Assembly: GCA_003990705.1 (NCBI GenBank)
Contig: AP018318.1
Span: 4,963,501-5,027,500, forward strand
DNA from: Nostoc sp. HK-01
GTDB lineage: Bacteria > Cyanobacteriota > Cyanobacteriia > Cyanobacteriales > Nostocaceae
Length of the DNA stretch: 64,000 nucleotides
Direction: 5' to 3'
Shown here: positions 26,676 to 38,600 of the stretch, piece after piece
How positions within the stretch are numbered: position 1 is the first letter of the stretch
How the letters are laid out: each line of letters begins with the position of its first letter
Translations under genes and position numbers: made by a program
The notes under the pieces: model-generated
The model's database searches: none
What the model was told of the DNA's origin: nothing
Seen by the model: only the letters and a program-made list of their open reading frames with translations

Positions 26676-27905
26676 CTACTTGACGATTTTAGCGACGACA
26701 CCAGCACCGATAGTGCGGCCACCTTCACGAATCGCAAAGCGCATACCTGTTTCAATTGCGATCGCATTAATCAATTCCACAGTAACTTTGATGCGATCGC
26801 CTGGCATTACCATTTCTACGTCTGCCCCATCATCAGAGGTGAAGGCTTTAATGGTGCCGGTTACATCGGTTGTCCGGACATAGAACTGGGGGCGGTAGCC
26901 AGAGAAGAAGGGGGTTTTCCGACCACCTTCTTTTTCTGTTAAGACGTATACTTCACCTTCAAATTGAGTATGAGGTGTAATAGAACCGGGTTTGGCGATT
27001 ACCATACCGCGCTCAACATCTTCTTTTTTCAGACCACGTAGGAGTACACCTGCGTTATCCCCAGCCAAGCCTTCATCAAGGCTCTTTTTAAACATTTCGA
27101 TCCCGGTAACGGCGGTACTACGAGTTTCTCTCAGACCCACTAGTTCTACGGTATCGCCCACTTTAACTTTGCCACGTTCAATCCGGCCGGTAGCAACTGT
27201 ACCACGACCTGTGATTGTAAACACATCTTCTACAGCCATCAGGAAGGCTTTATCAATGTCACGCTCAGGATCGGGGATGTAGGAATCTACAGCGTCCATC
27301 AATTCGTAGATTTTGTCTACCCAAGGATTTTCTCCACGCTGAGTTTTGGGGTTTTTGGTCATTGCTTCTAGAGCTTGCAGACCAGAACCTCGAATAACGG
27401 GAATATTGTCCCCATCGAACTCATAGCTAGAAAGTAGTTCCCGAACTTCTAGTTCTACCAACTCTAGCAATTCTTCGTCGTCTACCATATCTTCTTTGTT
27501 TAAGAAGACCACCAGTTTAGGAACCCCTACCTGACGAGCTAACAGAATGTGTTCGCGGGTTTGAGGCATAGGGCCGTCAGTTGCAGCTACTACGAGAATA
27601 GCTCCGTCCATTTGTGCTGCACCAGTGATCATGTTCTTCACGTAGTCAGCGTGTCCAGGACAGTCTACGTGAGCATAGTGGCGGTTTTTAGTTTCATACT
27701 CAACGTGAGCAGTGTTAATCGTGATACCCCGTGCTTTCTCTTCGGGTGCGTTATCGATTTGGTCATAGCCTTTAGCTTCCGCTTGACCGAGAGCAGCCAA
27801 AGTCATGGTGATAGCTGCTGTTAAAGTGGTCTTACCGTGGTCAACGTGGCCAACAGTACCGATGTTAACGTGGGGTTTATTTCTTTCAAACTTTGCGCGT
27901 GCCAT
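26676..27905 (-). CDS. tuf: Elongation factor Tu
   Basis: 409 residues with all GTPase motifs: GHVDHGKTT (G1), the RGITIN switch I, DCPGH (G3), NKEDMVDD (G4) and the G5 SGLQA region, followed by domains 2 and 3 ending GVVAKIVK. It carries aminoacyl-tRNA to the ribosome. The gene follows fusA by 22 bp and shares its transcript. The antisense frames at this locus are shadows. Confidence 0.98.
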   Translation of the reverse strand: MARAKFERNKPHVNIGTVGHVDHGKTTLTAAITMTLAALGQAEAKGYDQIDNAPEEKARGITINTAHVEYETKNRHYAHVDCPGHADYVKNMITGAAQMDGAILVVAATDGPMPQTREHILLARQVGVPKLVVFLNKEDMVDDEELLELVELEVRELLSSYEFDGDNIPVIRGSGLQALEAMTKNPKTQRGENPWVDKIYELMDAVDSYIPDPERDIDKAFLMAVEDVFTITGRGTVATGRIERGKVKVGDTVELVGLRETRSTAVTGIEMFKKSLDEGLAGDNAGVLLRGLKKEDVERGMVIAKPGSITPHTQFEGEVYVLTEKEGGRKTPFFSGYRPQFYVRTTDVTGTIKAFTSDDGADVEMVMPGDRIKVTVELINAIAIETGMRFAIREGGRTIGAGVVAKIVK

Positions 27906-27927
27906 GAATGCTCGTTTCCTTTTTTAA

Positions 27928-30006
27928 TTAAGCGTTCCCTTTACTTTTTGCAATGATAGTTTCCGCTACGCTGCGAGGCACCTCTTCGTAGTGGCTGAAC
28001 TCCATCGTAAAGATACCTCGACCTTGGGTCTTCGACCGGATATCGGTGGCGTAGCCGAACATGGTAGCCAGTGGAACTTTAGATGCCACTTTAGCCAGTC
28101 CCTGTTCAGTACTTTGGCTTTCAATCTGTCCTCGGCGGGAGATGAGGTCTCCAATGACGTTCCCAATATAATCTTCAGGAACTTCCACCTCAACTTTCAT
28201 CATAGGCTCTAATAGTACTGGTGAAGCTTTTAGCACAGCTTCTTTCAGTGCCATTGAGCCAGCGATTTTAAAAGCCATTTCCGAAGAGTCTACATCGTGG
28301 TAAGAGCCATGAACTAGCGTCGCTTTCACGTCAATCAATGGATATCCGGCTAAAATACCAGATTCACAACTTTCTTTCATCCCTTGCTCTGCGGGGCCAA
28401 TGTACTCTTTTGGTACTACACCACCAACAATTTTAGAGACGAATTCAAAGCCAGTACCGGGTTCCCCTGGTTCCAAATTGATGACAACGTGACCGTATTG
28501 ACCTTTACCACCACTTTGGCGGATGAATTTACCTTCTACGTTGGTAACTGTTTTACGAATCGTTTCGCGATAAGCTACCTGTGGCGCACCCACGTTCGCT
28601 TCCACTTTAAATTCGCGCAACATCCGATCCACCAGAATTTCTAGGTGGAGTTCTCCCATCCCTGCAATGACAGTTTGGTTTGTTTCTGGGTCAACATTAA
28701 CGCGGAAGGTTGGGTCTTCTTCAGACAGAGATTGCAGAGCCTTGGATAGCTTATCCATGTCATTCTTGGTTTTGGGTTCAACCGCCACCGAGATCACTGG
28801 CTCTGGAATAAATAGGGATTCCAGAATTACTGGTGCGCCTTCATCAGTGATAGTATCACCAGTTAAGGTGTCTTTTAACCCTAGTGCAGCACCCAAATCA
28901 CCAGCCCGTAGTTCTTCTACGTCTTGGCGATCGTCTGCCTTCATCAGAACTAAACGGGAAATCCGTTCTTTTTTGTTCTTCGTAGCATTTAATACATAGC
29001 TACCTTTTTTCAGAACACCAGAATAAACTCTAACAAAGGTGAGGCGACCGTAAGGGTCAGCCATAATCTTAAATGCCAAAGCTGCTAGAGGTTCATTGTC
29101 ATCAGCTCGGCGCTCGACTGTATCACCATTGGGGAGTGTGCCTTGAATGGGAGGAACTTCTGTTGGTGCGGGTAGGTAATCTACAACTGCATCCAACATT
29201 AACTGCACGCCTTTGTTTTTAAAGGCTGAACCACAAAGTACAGGCACGATTGTGCCAGCAATTGTCCCTTTCCGCAGGGCAGCGCGAATTTCTTCTTCTG
29301 TCAGTGCTTCCCCGTCAAAGTATTTGGTCATCAAAGCATCATCGGTTTCAGCAACTGCTTCTACCAGCTTTGTGTAATACTCTTCGGTTTGCTCCTGCAT
29401 ATCTGACGGAATATCCGTTTCTTGAATATCCGTACCTTGGTCGTTATTGTAGATGTATGCACGTTTCCGTACTAAGTCTACGATGCCTTTAAAGTCATTT
29501 TCGCTACCAATGGGCAGTTGAATGGCAATGGCATTCGCCCGTAAGCGATCGCGCATTTGTTCATGAACTCTATAGAAGTTCGCGCCTGTGCGATCCATTT
29601 TGTTAATAAAGGCGATCCGAGGTACCGCGTAGCGATCTGCTTGCCGCCATACTGTTTCAGATTGTGGTTGTACTCCACCTACTGAACAAAATACAGCAAT
29701 TACACCATCCAACACGCGCATGGAGCGTTCTACTTCGATTGTGAAGTCTACGTGACCAGGAGTATCGATAATGTTAATTTGATAATCTTTCCAACTGGTG
29801 CTAATGGCCGCAGCAGTGATTGTGATTCCCCGCTCCCGCTCTTGCTCCATCCAGTCAGTTACAGCAGTTCCTTCGTGAACTTCACCAATTTTATGAATTA
29901 TCCCAGAGTAAAATAATATTCTCTCTGTTGTCGTTGTTTTTCCCGCATCTATATGCGCCGCAATCCCGATATTGCGTACTTTCTCCAGCGGGTTTGTACG
30001 TGCCAC
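27928..30006 (-). CDS. fusA: Elongation factor G
   Basis: 692 residues: [19 protein letters not shown] (G1), [18 protein letters not shown] (G3) and [10 protein letters not shown] (G4), then domains II-V with the conserved GMGELHLEI and [17 protein letters not shown] drives translocation and ribosome recycling. It lies between rpsG and tuf in the usual str order. ATG start with an AGGAGG-like site (AGGAGGCTACTGTGGC) upstream. Confidence 0.98.
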   Translation of the reverse strand: MARTNPLEKVRNIGIAAHIDAGKTTTTERILFYSGIIHKIGEVHEGTAVTDWMEQERERGITITAAAISTSWKDYQINIIDTPGHVDFTIEVERSMRVLDGVIAVFCSVGGVQPQSETVWRQADRYAVPRIAFINKMDRTGANFYRVHEQMRDRLRANAIAIQLPIGSENDFKGIVDLVRKRAYIYNNDQGTDIQETDIPSDMQEQTEEYYTKLVEAVAETDDALMTKYFDGEALTEEEIRAALRKGTIAGTIVPVLCGSAFKNKGVQLMLDAVVDYLPAPTEVPPIQGTLPNGDTVERRADDNEPLAALAFKIMADPYGRLTFVRVYSGVLKKGSYVLNATKNKKERISRLVLMKADDRQDVEELRAGDLGAALGLKDTLTGDTITDEGAPVILESLFIPEPVISVAVEPKTKNDMDKLSKALQSLSEEDPTFRVNVDPETNQTVIAGMGELHLEILVDRMLREFKVEANVGAPQVAYRETIRKTVTNVEGKFIRQSGGKGQYGHVVINLEPGEPGTGFEFVSKIVGGVVPKEYIGPAEQGMKESCESGILAGYPLIDVKATLVHGSYHDVDSSEMAFKIAGSMALKEAVLKASPVLLEPMMKVEVEVPEDYIGNVIGDLISRRGQIESQSTEQGLAKVASKVPLATMFGYATDIRSKTQGRGIFTMEFSHYEEVPRSVAETIIAKSKGNA

Positions 30007-30146
30007 AGTAGCCTCCTATAGTTTTTGCCTCATGATATCTTGTATATTACTCTTTGTTAAGATTCTATACTTTTACGGATAACCGTCTGGATTTTTATCT
30101 GTTGGCGATATACCGCTTATTGAGGCTGGATATATCGCTGTTTTGT

Positions 30147-30617
30147 TTAGTAACGATAGTGGGCAAAGGCTTTGTTAGCTTCTGCCATCCGGTGCGTTTC
30201 TTCCCGCTTACGGATCGCATTACCACTTTCGTTGGCTGCATCCATTAATTCATTGGCTAATTTGCCAGCCATTGTGCGCCCTGGCCTTGACCGAGAAAAT
30301 TGCACTAGCCAACGTAGTGCTAGGGTGGTACCGCGTTCTGAGCGTACTTCCATTGGGACTTGGTAAGTTGCACCACCAACACGACGAGCTTTCACTTCTA
30401 CCAATGGTGTGGCATTACGCACTGCTCTTTCAAAGGTTTCTAACGCAGCATTACCAGTGCGTTCTTCAATAGTTTTTAAAGCTTCATAAACTATACGTGC
30501 AGCTAGTGATTTTTTTCCGTGACGCATGATCCGGCGAATCATCATGCTCACCAGACGACTATTATAAACTGAGTCAGGCGGAACTGGCCGCCTTTGAACT
30601 ACACCACGACGAGACAT
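30147..30617 (-). CDS. rpsG: 30S ribosomal protein S7
   Basis: 156 residues, [20 protein letters not shown] to [15 protein letters not shown], with the conserved [20 protein letters not shown] and [16 protein letters not shown]7 organises the 3' major domain of 16S rRNA and in E. coli represses the str operon. The spacer to rpsL upstream is unusually long (408 bp). Confidence 0.97.
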   Translation of the reverse strand: MSRRGVVQRRPVPPDSVYNSRLVSMMIRRIMRHGKKSLAARIVYEALKTIEERTGNAALETFERAVRNATPLVEVKARRVGGATYQVPMEVRSERGTTLALRWLVQFSRSRPGRTMAGKLANELMDAANESGNAIRKREETHRMAEANKAFAHYRY

Positions 30618-31025
30618 ACTGTACCCTTAATTCGGAATTTGGCAACGAAATTATATGCTATCAGACAGCGCAGTATCGGAGTGGTGGAAGCTGCCACTCA
30701 GACTGCGGCAATTTTTTTACACTACAGTTGCAGCGACCCTGAATTGCTGATTTGTTATCCTGAATCGGACACACAAAGCGACAACATCGCAGGTATGAAT
30801 TTCCCAGATGAAAATGCTGCTGTCGCTTACAGCAATTTCCATAAAACCTACACTTGCTCGCTGAGTGCAGGCTGGCAGTGGTAACTTAACTAATTTAACT
30901 TTTGAAAACAGATACTTTTATCTATCTTCACAACTGTTTGAGAGCGATCGCTAACTTTTTATATTTTTTTAGCGCTTCCAGACAAAGCGACTAATCGCCA
31001 TGAGACACGACTAATCGCCTCTGCC
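30618..31025. other. 408-bp spacer between rpsL and rpsG
   Basis: In most bacteria these genes are almost adjacent. Here the gap holds no minus-strand ORF; a plus-strand 96-codon frame across it starts inside rpsG and has no ribosome site or recognisable content. The gap may carry a separate promoter or a regulatory leader for rpsG-fusA-tuf. Confidence 0.5.
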
Positions 31026-31409
31026 TTATTTTTTGGCTGCTTTCGGGCGCTTGGTTCCATACTTGGAACGTCCTTGTTTGCGGTCTTTAACGCCCGCTGT
31101 ATCTAAGGTGCCACGGATAATATGGTATCTTACCCCTGGCAAATCCTTAACCCGACCGCCACGAATCATGACTACGGAGTGTTCTTGTAAGTTATGACCA
31201 ATCCCTGGAATGTAGGCTGTCACCTCAAACCCGGATGTCAGCCTTACCCTTGCTACCTTGCGTAGGGCTGAGTTAGGCTTTTTAGGTGTTGTTGTGTAGA
31301 CTCTGGTACAAACGCCGCGGCGTTGCGGGCATTGCTTGAGAGCTGGAGACTTGGTTTTCTGACGCGCTTTTTCGCGTTCGCTACGTATTAGTTGCTGTAT
31401 GGTTGGCAT
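31026..31409 (-). CDS. rpsL: 30S ribosomal protein S12
   Basis: 127 residues beginning [20 protein letters not shown], with [37 protein letters not shown] and the [17 protein letters not shown] loop. K43-type decoding-site residues ([11 protein letters not shown]) are wild type, so no streptomycin-resistance change is visible at that site. It heads the str operon. Confidence 0.98.
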   Translation of the reverse strand: MPTIQQLIRSEREKARQKTKSPALKQCPQRRGVCTRVYTTTPKKPNSALRKVARVRLTSGFEVTAYIPGIGHNLQEHSVVMIRGGRVKDLPGVRYHIIRGTLDTAGVKDRKQGRSKYGTKRPKAAKK

Positions 31410-31547
31410 GAGTCACAGCGCGTTAAGCTGCTTAGGGGTCTAAGTTTTTACAAATCCTGATTATATCTTTTTTCGTGCTTTTATGTCAAACTACTTTGAC
31501 TAAGCCCTTCGGTTAGGCAATTGACCTACGCCCAGAGTAATTAATGT

Positions 31548-31892
31548 TTAACTATGGACGATGAAATCTTGTGTAATCGAGAATGAATTACCACAACTAC
31601 AGGTGGTAACTGCTTGAGGGTTGTGGAAACGAAAGCCTCCACCCATTAAATCTTCAGAATAATCTAATACTAACCCATTAACATATTGTAGGCTTTGGTT
31701 ATCTATAAGAATTTGCAGACCACTCACTTCAAAAGTGTGATCGCCTTCTTGGAGAATCTCATCAAACGACATATCGTAAAATAAATCAGAGCATCCCCCC
31801 GGTTTAACAGCTAACCTGACCAAGATATTGGGCTGTTGCTTTGACTTTAATCGTTCAATTTCAATTTTTGCTGCTTGACTCAGTTGAATCAT
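31548..31892 (-). CDS. IscA/SufA-like iron-sulfur assembly protein
   Basis: 114 residues, HesB/IscA fold. The three cysteines that bind Fe or clusters are C34 (PGGCSDLFY), C98 and C100 (TTCSCGNSF). The protein carries or stores clusters for apoproteins. Normal IscA cysteine spacing is CGCG; here it is CSCG, as in one cyanobacterial subgroup. It sits just upstream of the str operon, 138 bp before rpsL, in the same direction. Confidence 0.9.
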   Translation of the reverse strand: MIQLSQAAKIEIERLKSKQQPNILVRLAVKPGGCSDLFYDMSFDEILQEGDHTFEVSGLQILIDNQSLQYVNGLVLDYSEDLMGGGFRFHNPQAVTTCSCGNSFSITQDFIVHS

Positions 31893-32216
31893 TGAATTTG
31901 TTTTGGCAATTGCAAGCCCACCTTAAAGACAGATGGCGTGACGAGAAACCTAAAAAACTGGTTTTTGCTTTTTTATTGTAAATGAAGAGGTTGATTTGCA
32001 AAACCCAGCGTGAGATTTATTTAGTTGCCTAATAATGTCAAAGAAACTGAGTACAGAGGTATTTAAATCTCAATATTTAGCTTTTTGCTTTAAAAATACG
32101 AGTTAAGCATCTAGCCTAACTAAATTAGCGATCGCGGCTCCGCAAATTTCTGTATGCTTCAGTCAGAAACTTACGGAGTGCAATTTCTTGTGCTAGTTTC
32201 CTAGATCCTAGTTCAA
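31893..32216. other. 324-bp spacer, nothing recognised
   Basis: The spacer between the cupin gene and the IscA-like gene, both minus strand, contains a HIP1-like GCGATCGC site at about 32129. I see no ORF or stem-loop I can support. Confidence 0.4.
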
Positions 32217-32636
32217 CTAGTTTTCTGTCCGCGCATAATCATCTTGGTAGCGAATAATATCATCTTCACCTAAATATTCGCCATTTTGTACCTCAATTAG
32301 TACTAAAGGAATCACTCCAGGATTTTCGAGACGATGGGATGTACATTGAGGTACATAAGTTGACTGATTATTACCCAATAATATTTCTTGATCGCCACAG
32401 GTTACTCTGGCTGTACCAGAGACAACAATCCAATGTTCACTGCGATGATGGTGCATTTGCAGGCTGAGGCGGTGTCCAGGCTTCACTTCAATGCGTTTAA
32501 TTTTATATCCACGCCCTTCTTCCAAAATAGTAAAAGAACCCCAAGGGCGCAATTCAGTTGCTGCAACACCGCGATTCGCGATCGCCGCAGGTAGGGGTAA
32601 AGTCTTAGTTGGTGCGGTTTCTTGATATTGAGCCAT
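32217..32636 (-). CDS. Cupin, mannose-6-phosphate isomerase type II-like
   Basis: 139 residues. RPWGSFTILEEGRGYKIKRI, then KPGHRLSLQMHHHRSEHWIV gives the metal-binding histidines, followed by VSGTARVTCGDQEILL and the second cupin motif SHRLENPGVIPLVLIEVQ. This is the C-terminal cupin half of phosphomannose isomerase/GDP-mannose pyrophosphorylase, present alone. It would isomerise mannose-6-phosphate for sugar nucleotide synthesis. The frame starts at 32657, but GAGG at 5 bp before the ATG at 32634-32636 supports that later start. Confidence 0.85.
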   Translation of the reverse strand: MAQYQETAPTKTLPLPAAIANRGVAATELRPWGSFTILEEGRGYKIKRIEVKPGHRLSLQMHHHRSEHWIVVSGTARVTCGDQEILLGNNQSTYVPQCTSHRLENPGVIPLVLIEVQNGEYLGEDDIIRYQDDYARTEN

Positions 32637-32902
32637 AGTTACCTCGTTTGGAGACATAACAAGCTGTCCTTACTCTTAACCATTGATGGAAAAATCTGGC
32701 GCAATCTTGCAACCGTGAAAATGAGCAATTCAATTACACCTTGCTAACCATAACAAAATCAAACTTTAGGGTGTAAAGAGTCACGACTAAACTATGGTGA
32801 ATACACAAACTCTTTATCTAGTGCCATTCCAGCTTATTCCAATCTTTAAAGTTTGTTGCGAACTTGAAGGATAAAGGTTGAAATGAATATTTTATGATTC
32901 AT

Positions 32903-34912
32903 TTATCTTTGTTGCCAAAAAATCCCAATACCGTTATGCACACGAGCCGCAGTATTAGGAGAACGGTCAAGTAATTGTCCGCCTAAATAAAGACTAGTTG
33001 AACTACCTCCATCTAAATTGAGAGCATTCACACAACCAAGCTGTTTCATCAATTGAGCGTGTTCTGCTAGTGTCGGCCCTGCACCACCAGCACGGTTATG
33101 CACAGCAGCAATCATCAGCGTACCTGTGGCTGTAGTGCAAATGCCACTACGAATGGCCTTTTCTGCAATAAAAGCATTACTGAATTTTTCAGCTTTCGCA
33201 TCAATAACAATTTGACCATTTTGAATTAATAATGGCCCGGCTCCCACAATGTTGGGGTAACGGCTAAAATCAGCGGGGGTAGTGGCACTAGTAAGGGTAA
33301 CTTTTGTGCCTGTAGGGAGTTGCATAGCAGTAGTTGCAGCAGTTCCGCGCAAAGTTAACAAGTAGCCATCTTGGGGGATAGGGACAGGGGTTTGTCCAGC
33401 TTTTCCACCCGCTAACTGACTACTAACTTCGTCTTTTTGAACTAGGAGGATAGTTTCGTTATCTGTAAGGGGAGTGTAAGTTGTTCCCCAGCTGGGGGTG
33501 TAACGAGCAATGCCACTCTGCACGTAACCACTATTGAGAAATAAAATTGGTAAGCGGAGATTGTTAGGCGTAACTAAAGTTTCTTGTAATGTCAGGCGAC
33601 CTACGTAAAATTGCCCAGAGTTATTCCAAGCGATCGCACCCCGATTAAGAATTGGCCCGGATATCCACTGATTATCTCGACGAATCGCGCCTAAAGGTAA
33701 TCGATTATTGCGGTTAAAATAACCACCATTAATTGCCGCTAAAGCTAAGTATTTTTGCGCTGTTTGAATTAAGGGAGCAGTACCAATTAAAGTCTCAGGA
33801 GTTGCCCAAATTGGTTTTAAGGTGACAGCGCGGGGGTTAGCTTCTAACCACACCACAGGAAAACGTTCTTTCCCTAAACTGATAAATTGCTGTCGCCAAC
33901 GCAACCCATTTGCCCAGGCTATATTCCTTTCTACTATTGCATCGGGGCGAATCTCGACCATTAGACGATGCGGATTATCTATTGTATTGACACGAGGAGA
34001 CCAACCAAAAGGAACGCTGAGACTCACAATAGTTTGGTTATTCACAACCTCAACTTTTTGAATCAATTTATCAGGCGTTGGTTGTGTTTTTGGTAATATT
34101 TGTTTGATTAAGCTTGGTAGTGATGGCGGCTGTGGAGCAGAAGTATAACGTTGGATTAATACAGGATCAGCTATAGCATCCAGTGTAATTGTCCATTCCC
34201 GATTAGGCAGGGTAGCTGGTTTAGGTGCGATCGCATCTGGATCATCTGCTGGCGGCGTTTGCACTTGCTTAATAGGTAATCCTTGCCTGACTATCCAAGG
34301 TGTGGCACGGTCTAAATCGACTACAATGCGGTTTTCCCGGATAGTATTAATACCAGGAGGATTGAGCGGTTGCTGACCAGTAATAATATTTTTAATTTGA
34401 GCTTGGGGCGTGACAATTACCAAGGTGTTACCATTAGTTTGTAACTGCCAATTTGCTTGTTGAACAAATTTAGTAATATCTAAATAACGGTATCCACTTT
34501 GTAGCTGAGTGACTAAAATCAGTGGACTGGTAGCAGAGGAGAACCACTGGATTGGTTGTCTATCTGGATTATTGCTGTTTAAGAAATCAACTCCAATGGC
34601 CTGGCGAAATACTCCATCACTGAGATAAATTATTGGCTGATCATACGTGCCTGATTTTACTAACCAAGCGCCAGGTATTGTCCGACCATTCAGGGAAATT
34701 TGATTACCAGAAGATGGGGCTTTTCGCATAGGCGATGCTGGCGATCGCGGCGTTATCTCTGGTACAGGTTGAGCTATGGCAACCCAAATAGGAGATAAAC
34801 TTAGTATTGTGGCAATGATGGGTGATGCAGTTGCCCGAAAGACTTGATATTCGACAGGCTTGGTCACAACAGGATAAGATTTTTTGCGATACCAATTTGG
34901 CATTTTTAACAT
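32903..34912 (-). CDS. Phosphodiester glycosidase (NAGPA)-domain protein, exported
   Basis: 669 residues. A basic start and hydrophobic segment (about 25-48, ending WVAIAQPVPE) look like a signal peptide. The C-terminal third is the phosphodiester glycosidase/NAGPA domain: AAINGGYFNRNNRLPLGAI, GSGPLL-like VGAGPLLIQNG, and NLDGGSSTSLYLGGQ. The N-terminal half (about 90-370) is a proline- and threonine-rich extracytoplasmic region with AMIN-like repeats. It may act on cell-wall or exopolysaccharide phosphodiesters; this is inferred from the domain. ATG start, monocistronic. Confidence 0.82.
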   Translation of the reverse strand: MLKMPNWYRKKSYPVVTKPVEYQVFRATASPIIATILSLSPIWVAIAQPVPEITPRSPASPMRKAPSSGNQISLNGRTIPGAWLVKSGTYDQPIIYLSDGVFRQAIGVDFLNSNNPDRQPIQWFSSATSPLILVTQLQSGYRYLDITKFVQQANWQLQTNGNTLVIVTPQAQIKNIITGQQPLNPPGINTIRENRIVVDLDRATPWIVRQGLPIKQVQTPPADDPDAIAPKPATLPNREWTITLDAIADPVLIQRYTSAPQPPSLPSLIKQILPKTQPTPDKLIQKVEVVNNQTIVSLSVPFGWSPRVNTIDNPHRLMVEIRPDAIVERNIAWANGLRWRQQFISLGKERFPVVWLEANPRAVTLKPIWATPETLIGTAPLIQTAQKYLALAAINGGYFNRNNRLPLGAIRRDNQWISGPILNRGAIAWNNSGQFYVGRLTLQETLVTPNNLRLPILFLNSGYVQSGIARYTPSWGTTYTPLTDNETILLVQKDEVSSQLAGGKAGQTPVPIPQDGYLLTLRGTAATTAMQLPTGTKVTLTSATTPADFSRYPNIVGAGPLLIQNGQIVIDAKAEKFSNAFIAEKAIRSGICTTATGTLMIAAVHNRAGGAGPTLAEHAQLMKQLGCVNALNLDGGSSTSLYLGGQLLDRSPNTAARVHNGIGIFWQQR

Positions 34913-35663
34913 ATTTTATGCAGTACTTTTGTCAGTTCTCACCTTAGAGACAGGTTGAACTAATTGTCGCCAACTCTTGAAATAAGGTGATTTAACTTTT
35001 CAAGAAACGTGATAACCTATAAATTGGCTAGTTATCTCTTATGAGAACCACAAGCCCTTTTTCCGCTAAAACCACTGTAACTGACTGTTTTAACTGGCAC
35101 TAGTTCCAGCCAAACTATAAATATATAGTTTTGGTCATCAAATGTATATTTAAAATACTCTTTCCTCACTCATAGTTGCTATTTTGTTACTTAGAGGCGA
35201 GGCATAGTTGTTAGTAACAAGAGTTGCAACGGGTGAGCAGCCAATATACACAACAATAAAAATATTTGGGAATTGTCAAATGGGTATATAGTGTAATACG
35301 CTGATTTTGTTGCTGAATCAGGAATCTTACAGCTTTTATAATAGTAAGTTTTTCAGTTGAAATTTTGTATTAGGTAAGCTGAGGCTGTCTACCTGACAGA
35401 CATCTGTCATCTGAAGAAAACTGAGAAAATACTTGGTTTAGAACCAAAATAGATAAAATTAGGACAAGATGGAATTTGTCTAACCCAGCATAAACACATA
35501 AGAATGAACGCAATAATTTTAACACGGTTAAATTCATAAATAACCGAAGTTAAAATTTTTTTTCCCTAAATTTCAGTGATTTATGTATTGCTGCGATGCG
35601 AAATTGCGAAACTTCCCTCCTAAGCAGTGGCAAAATTTGTGACTTAACTCTCAGGAATAGGCT
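34913..35663. other. 751-bp spacer upstream of glutamate synthase
   Basis: Divergent promoters for the glycosidase gene and the glutamate synthase gene should lie here. I looked for an NtcA site (GTA-N8-TAC) and did not find a convincing one. No ORF is visible. AT-rich runs occur around 35340-35570. Confidence 0.45.
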
Positions 35664-38600
35664 ATGAACGATCAAAGGGTGAATCAATTGCAAACAAGAA
35701 AATTTTCGGATAAAGACTCTAGAGATACCTACCAAGGACAAAGGTGGTTAGTAGAGGAGCGAGATGCCTGTGGTGTAGGTTTTATTGCACATCGCCAGAA
35801 TATTGCCAGCCATGAAATAGTCACCAAAGCCTTAGCTGCCTTGACCTGCTTGGAACATCGTGGTGGTTGTAGCGCTGACCATGATTCTGGCGATGGTGCA
35901 GGTATATTAACGGCTATTCCTTGGGAGTTGTTACAAAAAGAATATTTCTCAGGCAGGATGGAAATCTCTTCTACCAGCAATATTGCTGTGGGGATGATAT
36001 TTTTACCGCAAGAACGAGAAGTCGCACAAAAAGCGAAAGCGCAAGTTGAGAAAGTTGCCACTGAGGAAAAATTTACAGTATTGGGCTGGCGAGAAGTACC
36101 AGTACATACCCATTTATTGGGAATACAAGCCAAAGAAAATCAACCTCACATAGAACAAGTTTTTCTCGCAGCCGATCAAACTGGTGATGAATTAGAAAGA
36201 CAATTGTACATTGCCCGCAAGCGAATTTTTAAAGCTGCAAAAACTGTCTCGGAAGATTTTTATATTTGCTCCTTGTCTAGCCGCACAATTGTCTACAAAG
36301 GCATGGTGCGTTCTGCTGTCCTGGGAGACTTTTATGCGGATTTAAAAAATCCCGCATACAAGAGTGCCTTTGCCGTTTATCATCGGCGCTTTAGCACCAA
36401 CACTATGCCTAAATGGCCTTTAGCGCAACCAATGCGGTTGTTAGGACATAACGGAGAAATTAATACTCTGTTGGGTAATATCAACTGGATGATGGCCAGA
36501 GAAGCCAGCATTAGCCATCCAGTATGGGGCGATCGCAATGATGAACTCAAGCCTTTAGTTATTTTAGATAGCAGCGACTCTGCCACCTTAGATAATGTCC
36601 TAGAATTACTAGTGCGTTCGGGACGTAGCCCCTTAGAAGCCTTGATGATTATGGTGCCAGAGGCTTACCAAAATCAACCATCATTGCAGAATTATCCCGA
36701 AATTACTGATTTCTATGAATATTACAGTGGTTTGCAAGAAGCTTGGGATGGCCCAGCACTGTTAGTCTTTGGTGATGGTAAGAAAGTTGGCGCAACCCTC
36801 GACCGCAACGGCTTAAGACCAGCACGCTATGTCATTACTAAAGATGATTACATTGTTGTGGCATCAGAAGCAGGCGTGGTTGACTTCCCTGAAGACAATA
36901 TTGTGGAGAAAGGTAGACTGGGGCCAGGGCAAATGATCGCCGTGGACTTAGAAACCCAGGAAATTTTGAAAAACTGGGAAATTAAACAAAGAATTGCCCA
37001 GCAGCATCCTTATGGAGAATGGTTGCAAAACTATCGCCAAGACTTAAAGTCATTAGTCAATAGTCATGGGACAAACGGTAATGGCAACGGTAACGGTAAT
37101 GGCAATGGTAACGGTAAAGGACAATTCACTGTTGATAAACAAACCTTACTCCGCCAGCAAACAGCCTTTGGCTACACCAGCGAAGATGTGGAAATGGTGA
37201 TTGAACAAATGGCGGGGAATGGTGCAGAACCAACGTTCTGTATGGGTGATGATATTCCTCTAGCTGTGTTGTCAGGCAAACCCCACCTGTTGTATGACTA
37301 TTTCAAACAGCGTTTTGCTCAAGTAACTAACCCACCAATTGACCCCCTGCGGGAAAAATTGGTGATGTCTTTAAAGGTGGAATTGGGTGAACGGGGTAAT
37401 TTATTAGAACCGAAACCAGAATATGCCAAGAGGCTGAAGTTGGATTCGCCTGTGTTGACAGAAACAGAAGTAGATGCAATTAAAGCGTCTGGTTTTGCAA
37501 CAGCAGAGTTGTCAACTGTATTCCCTATTGCCAACGGCCCAGAAGGGTTAAAAACCGCAGTCAAAGCTTTACAAGCACAAGCAGCTGAATCAGTGCGGGC
37601 TGGTGCGAAGATATTAATCTTGAGCGATCGCGCTGGTGGTGGTATTAGCTCAGAATCCAGCTATATTCCGCCTTTATTGGCTGTGGGTGCAGTCCATCAC
37701 CACCTGATCCGCGAAGGCTTACGGATGAAAACATCCCTAATTGTAGATACAGCACAGTGTTGGAGTACCCATCACTTTGCTTGTTTGATTGGCTATGGTG
37801 CGGGTGCTGTTTGCCCTTACATGGCTTTAGACACAGTTCGGGATTGGTGGTTTGACCCAAAAACACAGCAGTTCATGGAACGGGGGAAATTGACCAGCAT
37901 TAGCTTAGAACAAGCTATTGGCAATTACCGTAAAGCTGTCGAGTCAGGATTGCTGAAAATCCTCTCCAAGATGGGGATATCCTTACTATCTAGCTATCAA
38001 GCCGCCCAAATCTTTGAAGCCATCGGCATTGGTGGGGATCTACTAGAACTGGGCTTCCAAGGTACTGCTTCTCGCATCGGCGGTTTAAGCGTGAGTGAAC
38101 TGGCACAAGAAGTGCTTTCCATCCACAGCAAAGCCTTCCCAGAACTAAACGCCAAGAAGTTGGAGAACTTAGGGTTTGTCAACTACCGTCCTGGTGGCGA
38201 GTACCACATGAACAGCCCAGAAATGTCCAAAGCATTGCATGAGGCGGTTAAAACCAAGCAATACGACCATTACGAAGTTTATAAACAGTATCTCCAAGGC
38301 AGACCAATCACAGCGTTGAGAGACTTGCTGGACTTCCAAAGCGATCGCCCATCCATTCCTCTAGAAGAAGTGGAATCAGCAGAATCAATTCTCAAACGCT
38401 TCTGTACTGGGGGGATGTCGTTAGGTGCATTGTCACGAGAAGCCCATGAAGTTTTGGCGATCGCTATGAACCGGATTGGAGGTAAATCCAACTCTGGGGA
38501 AGGTGGCGAAGATCCAGTACGTTACAACGTTTTAGATGATGTAGACTCATCCGGTTACTCACCCACCCTACCCCACCTGAAGGGCTTGCGAAATGGTGAT

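Noticed and set aside
30594-30884. 96-codon plus-strand frame between rpsG and rpsL
   Set aside because: It starts inside rpsG antisense, lacks a ribosome site and has no recognisable content.
34913-35663. NtcA-binding site upstream of glutamate synthase
   Set aside because: No GTA-N8-TAC match with an appropriately placed -10 box was found. The nearest candidate near 35284 has spacing of 10.
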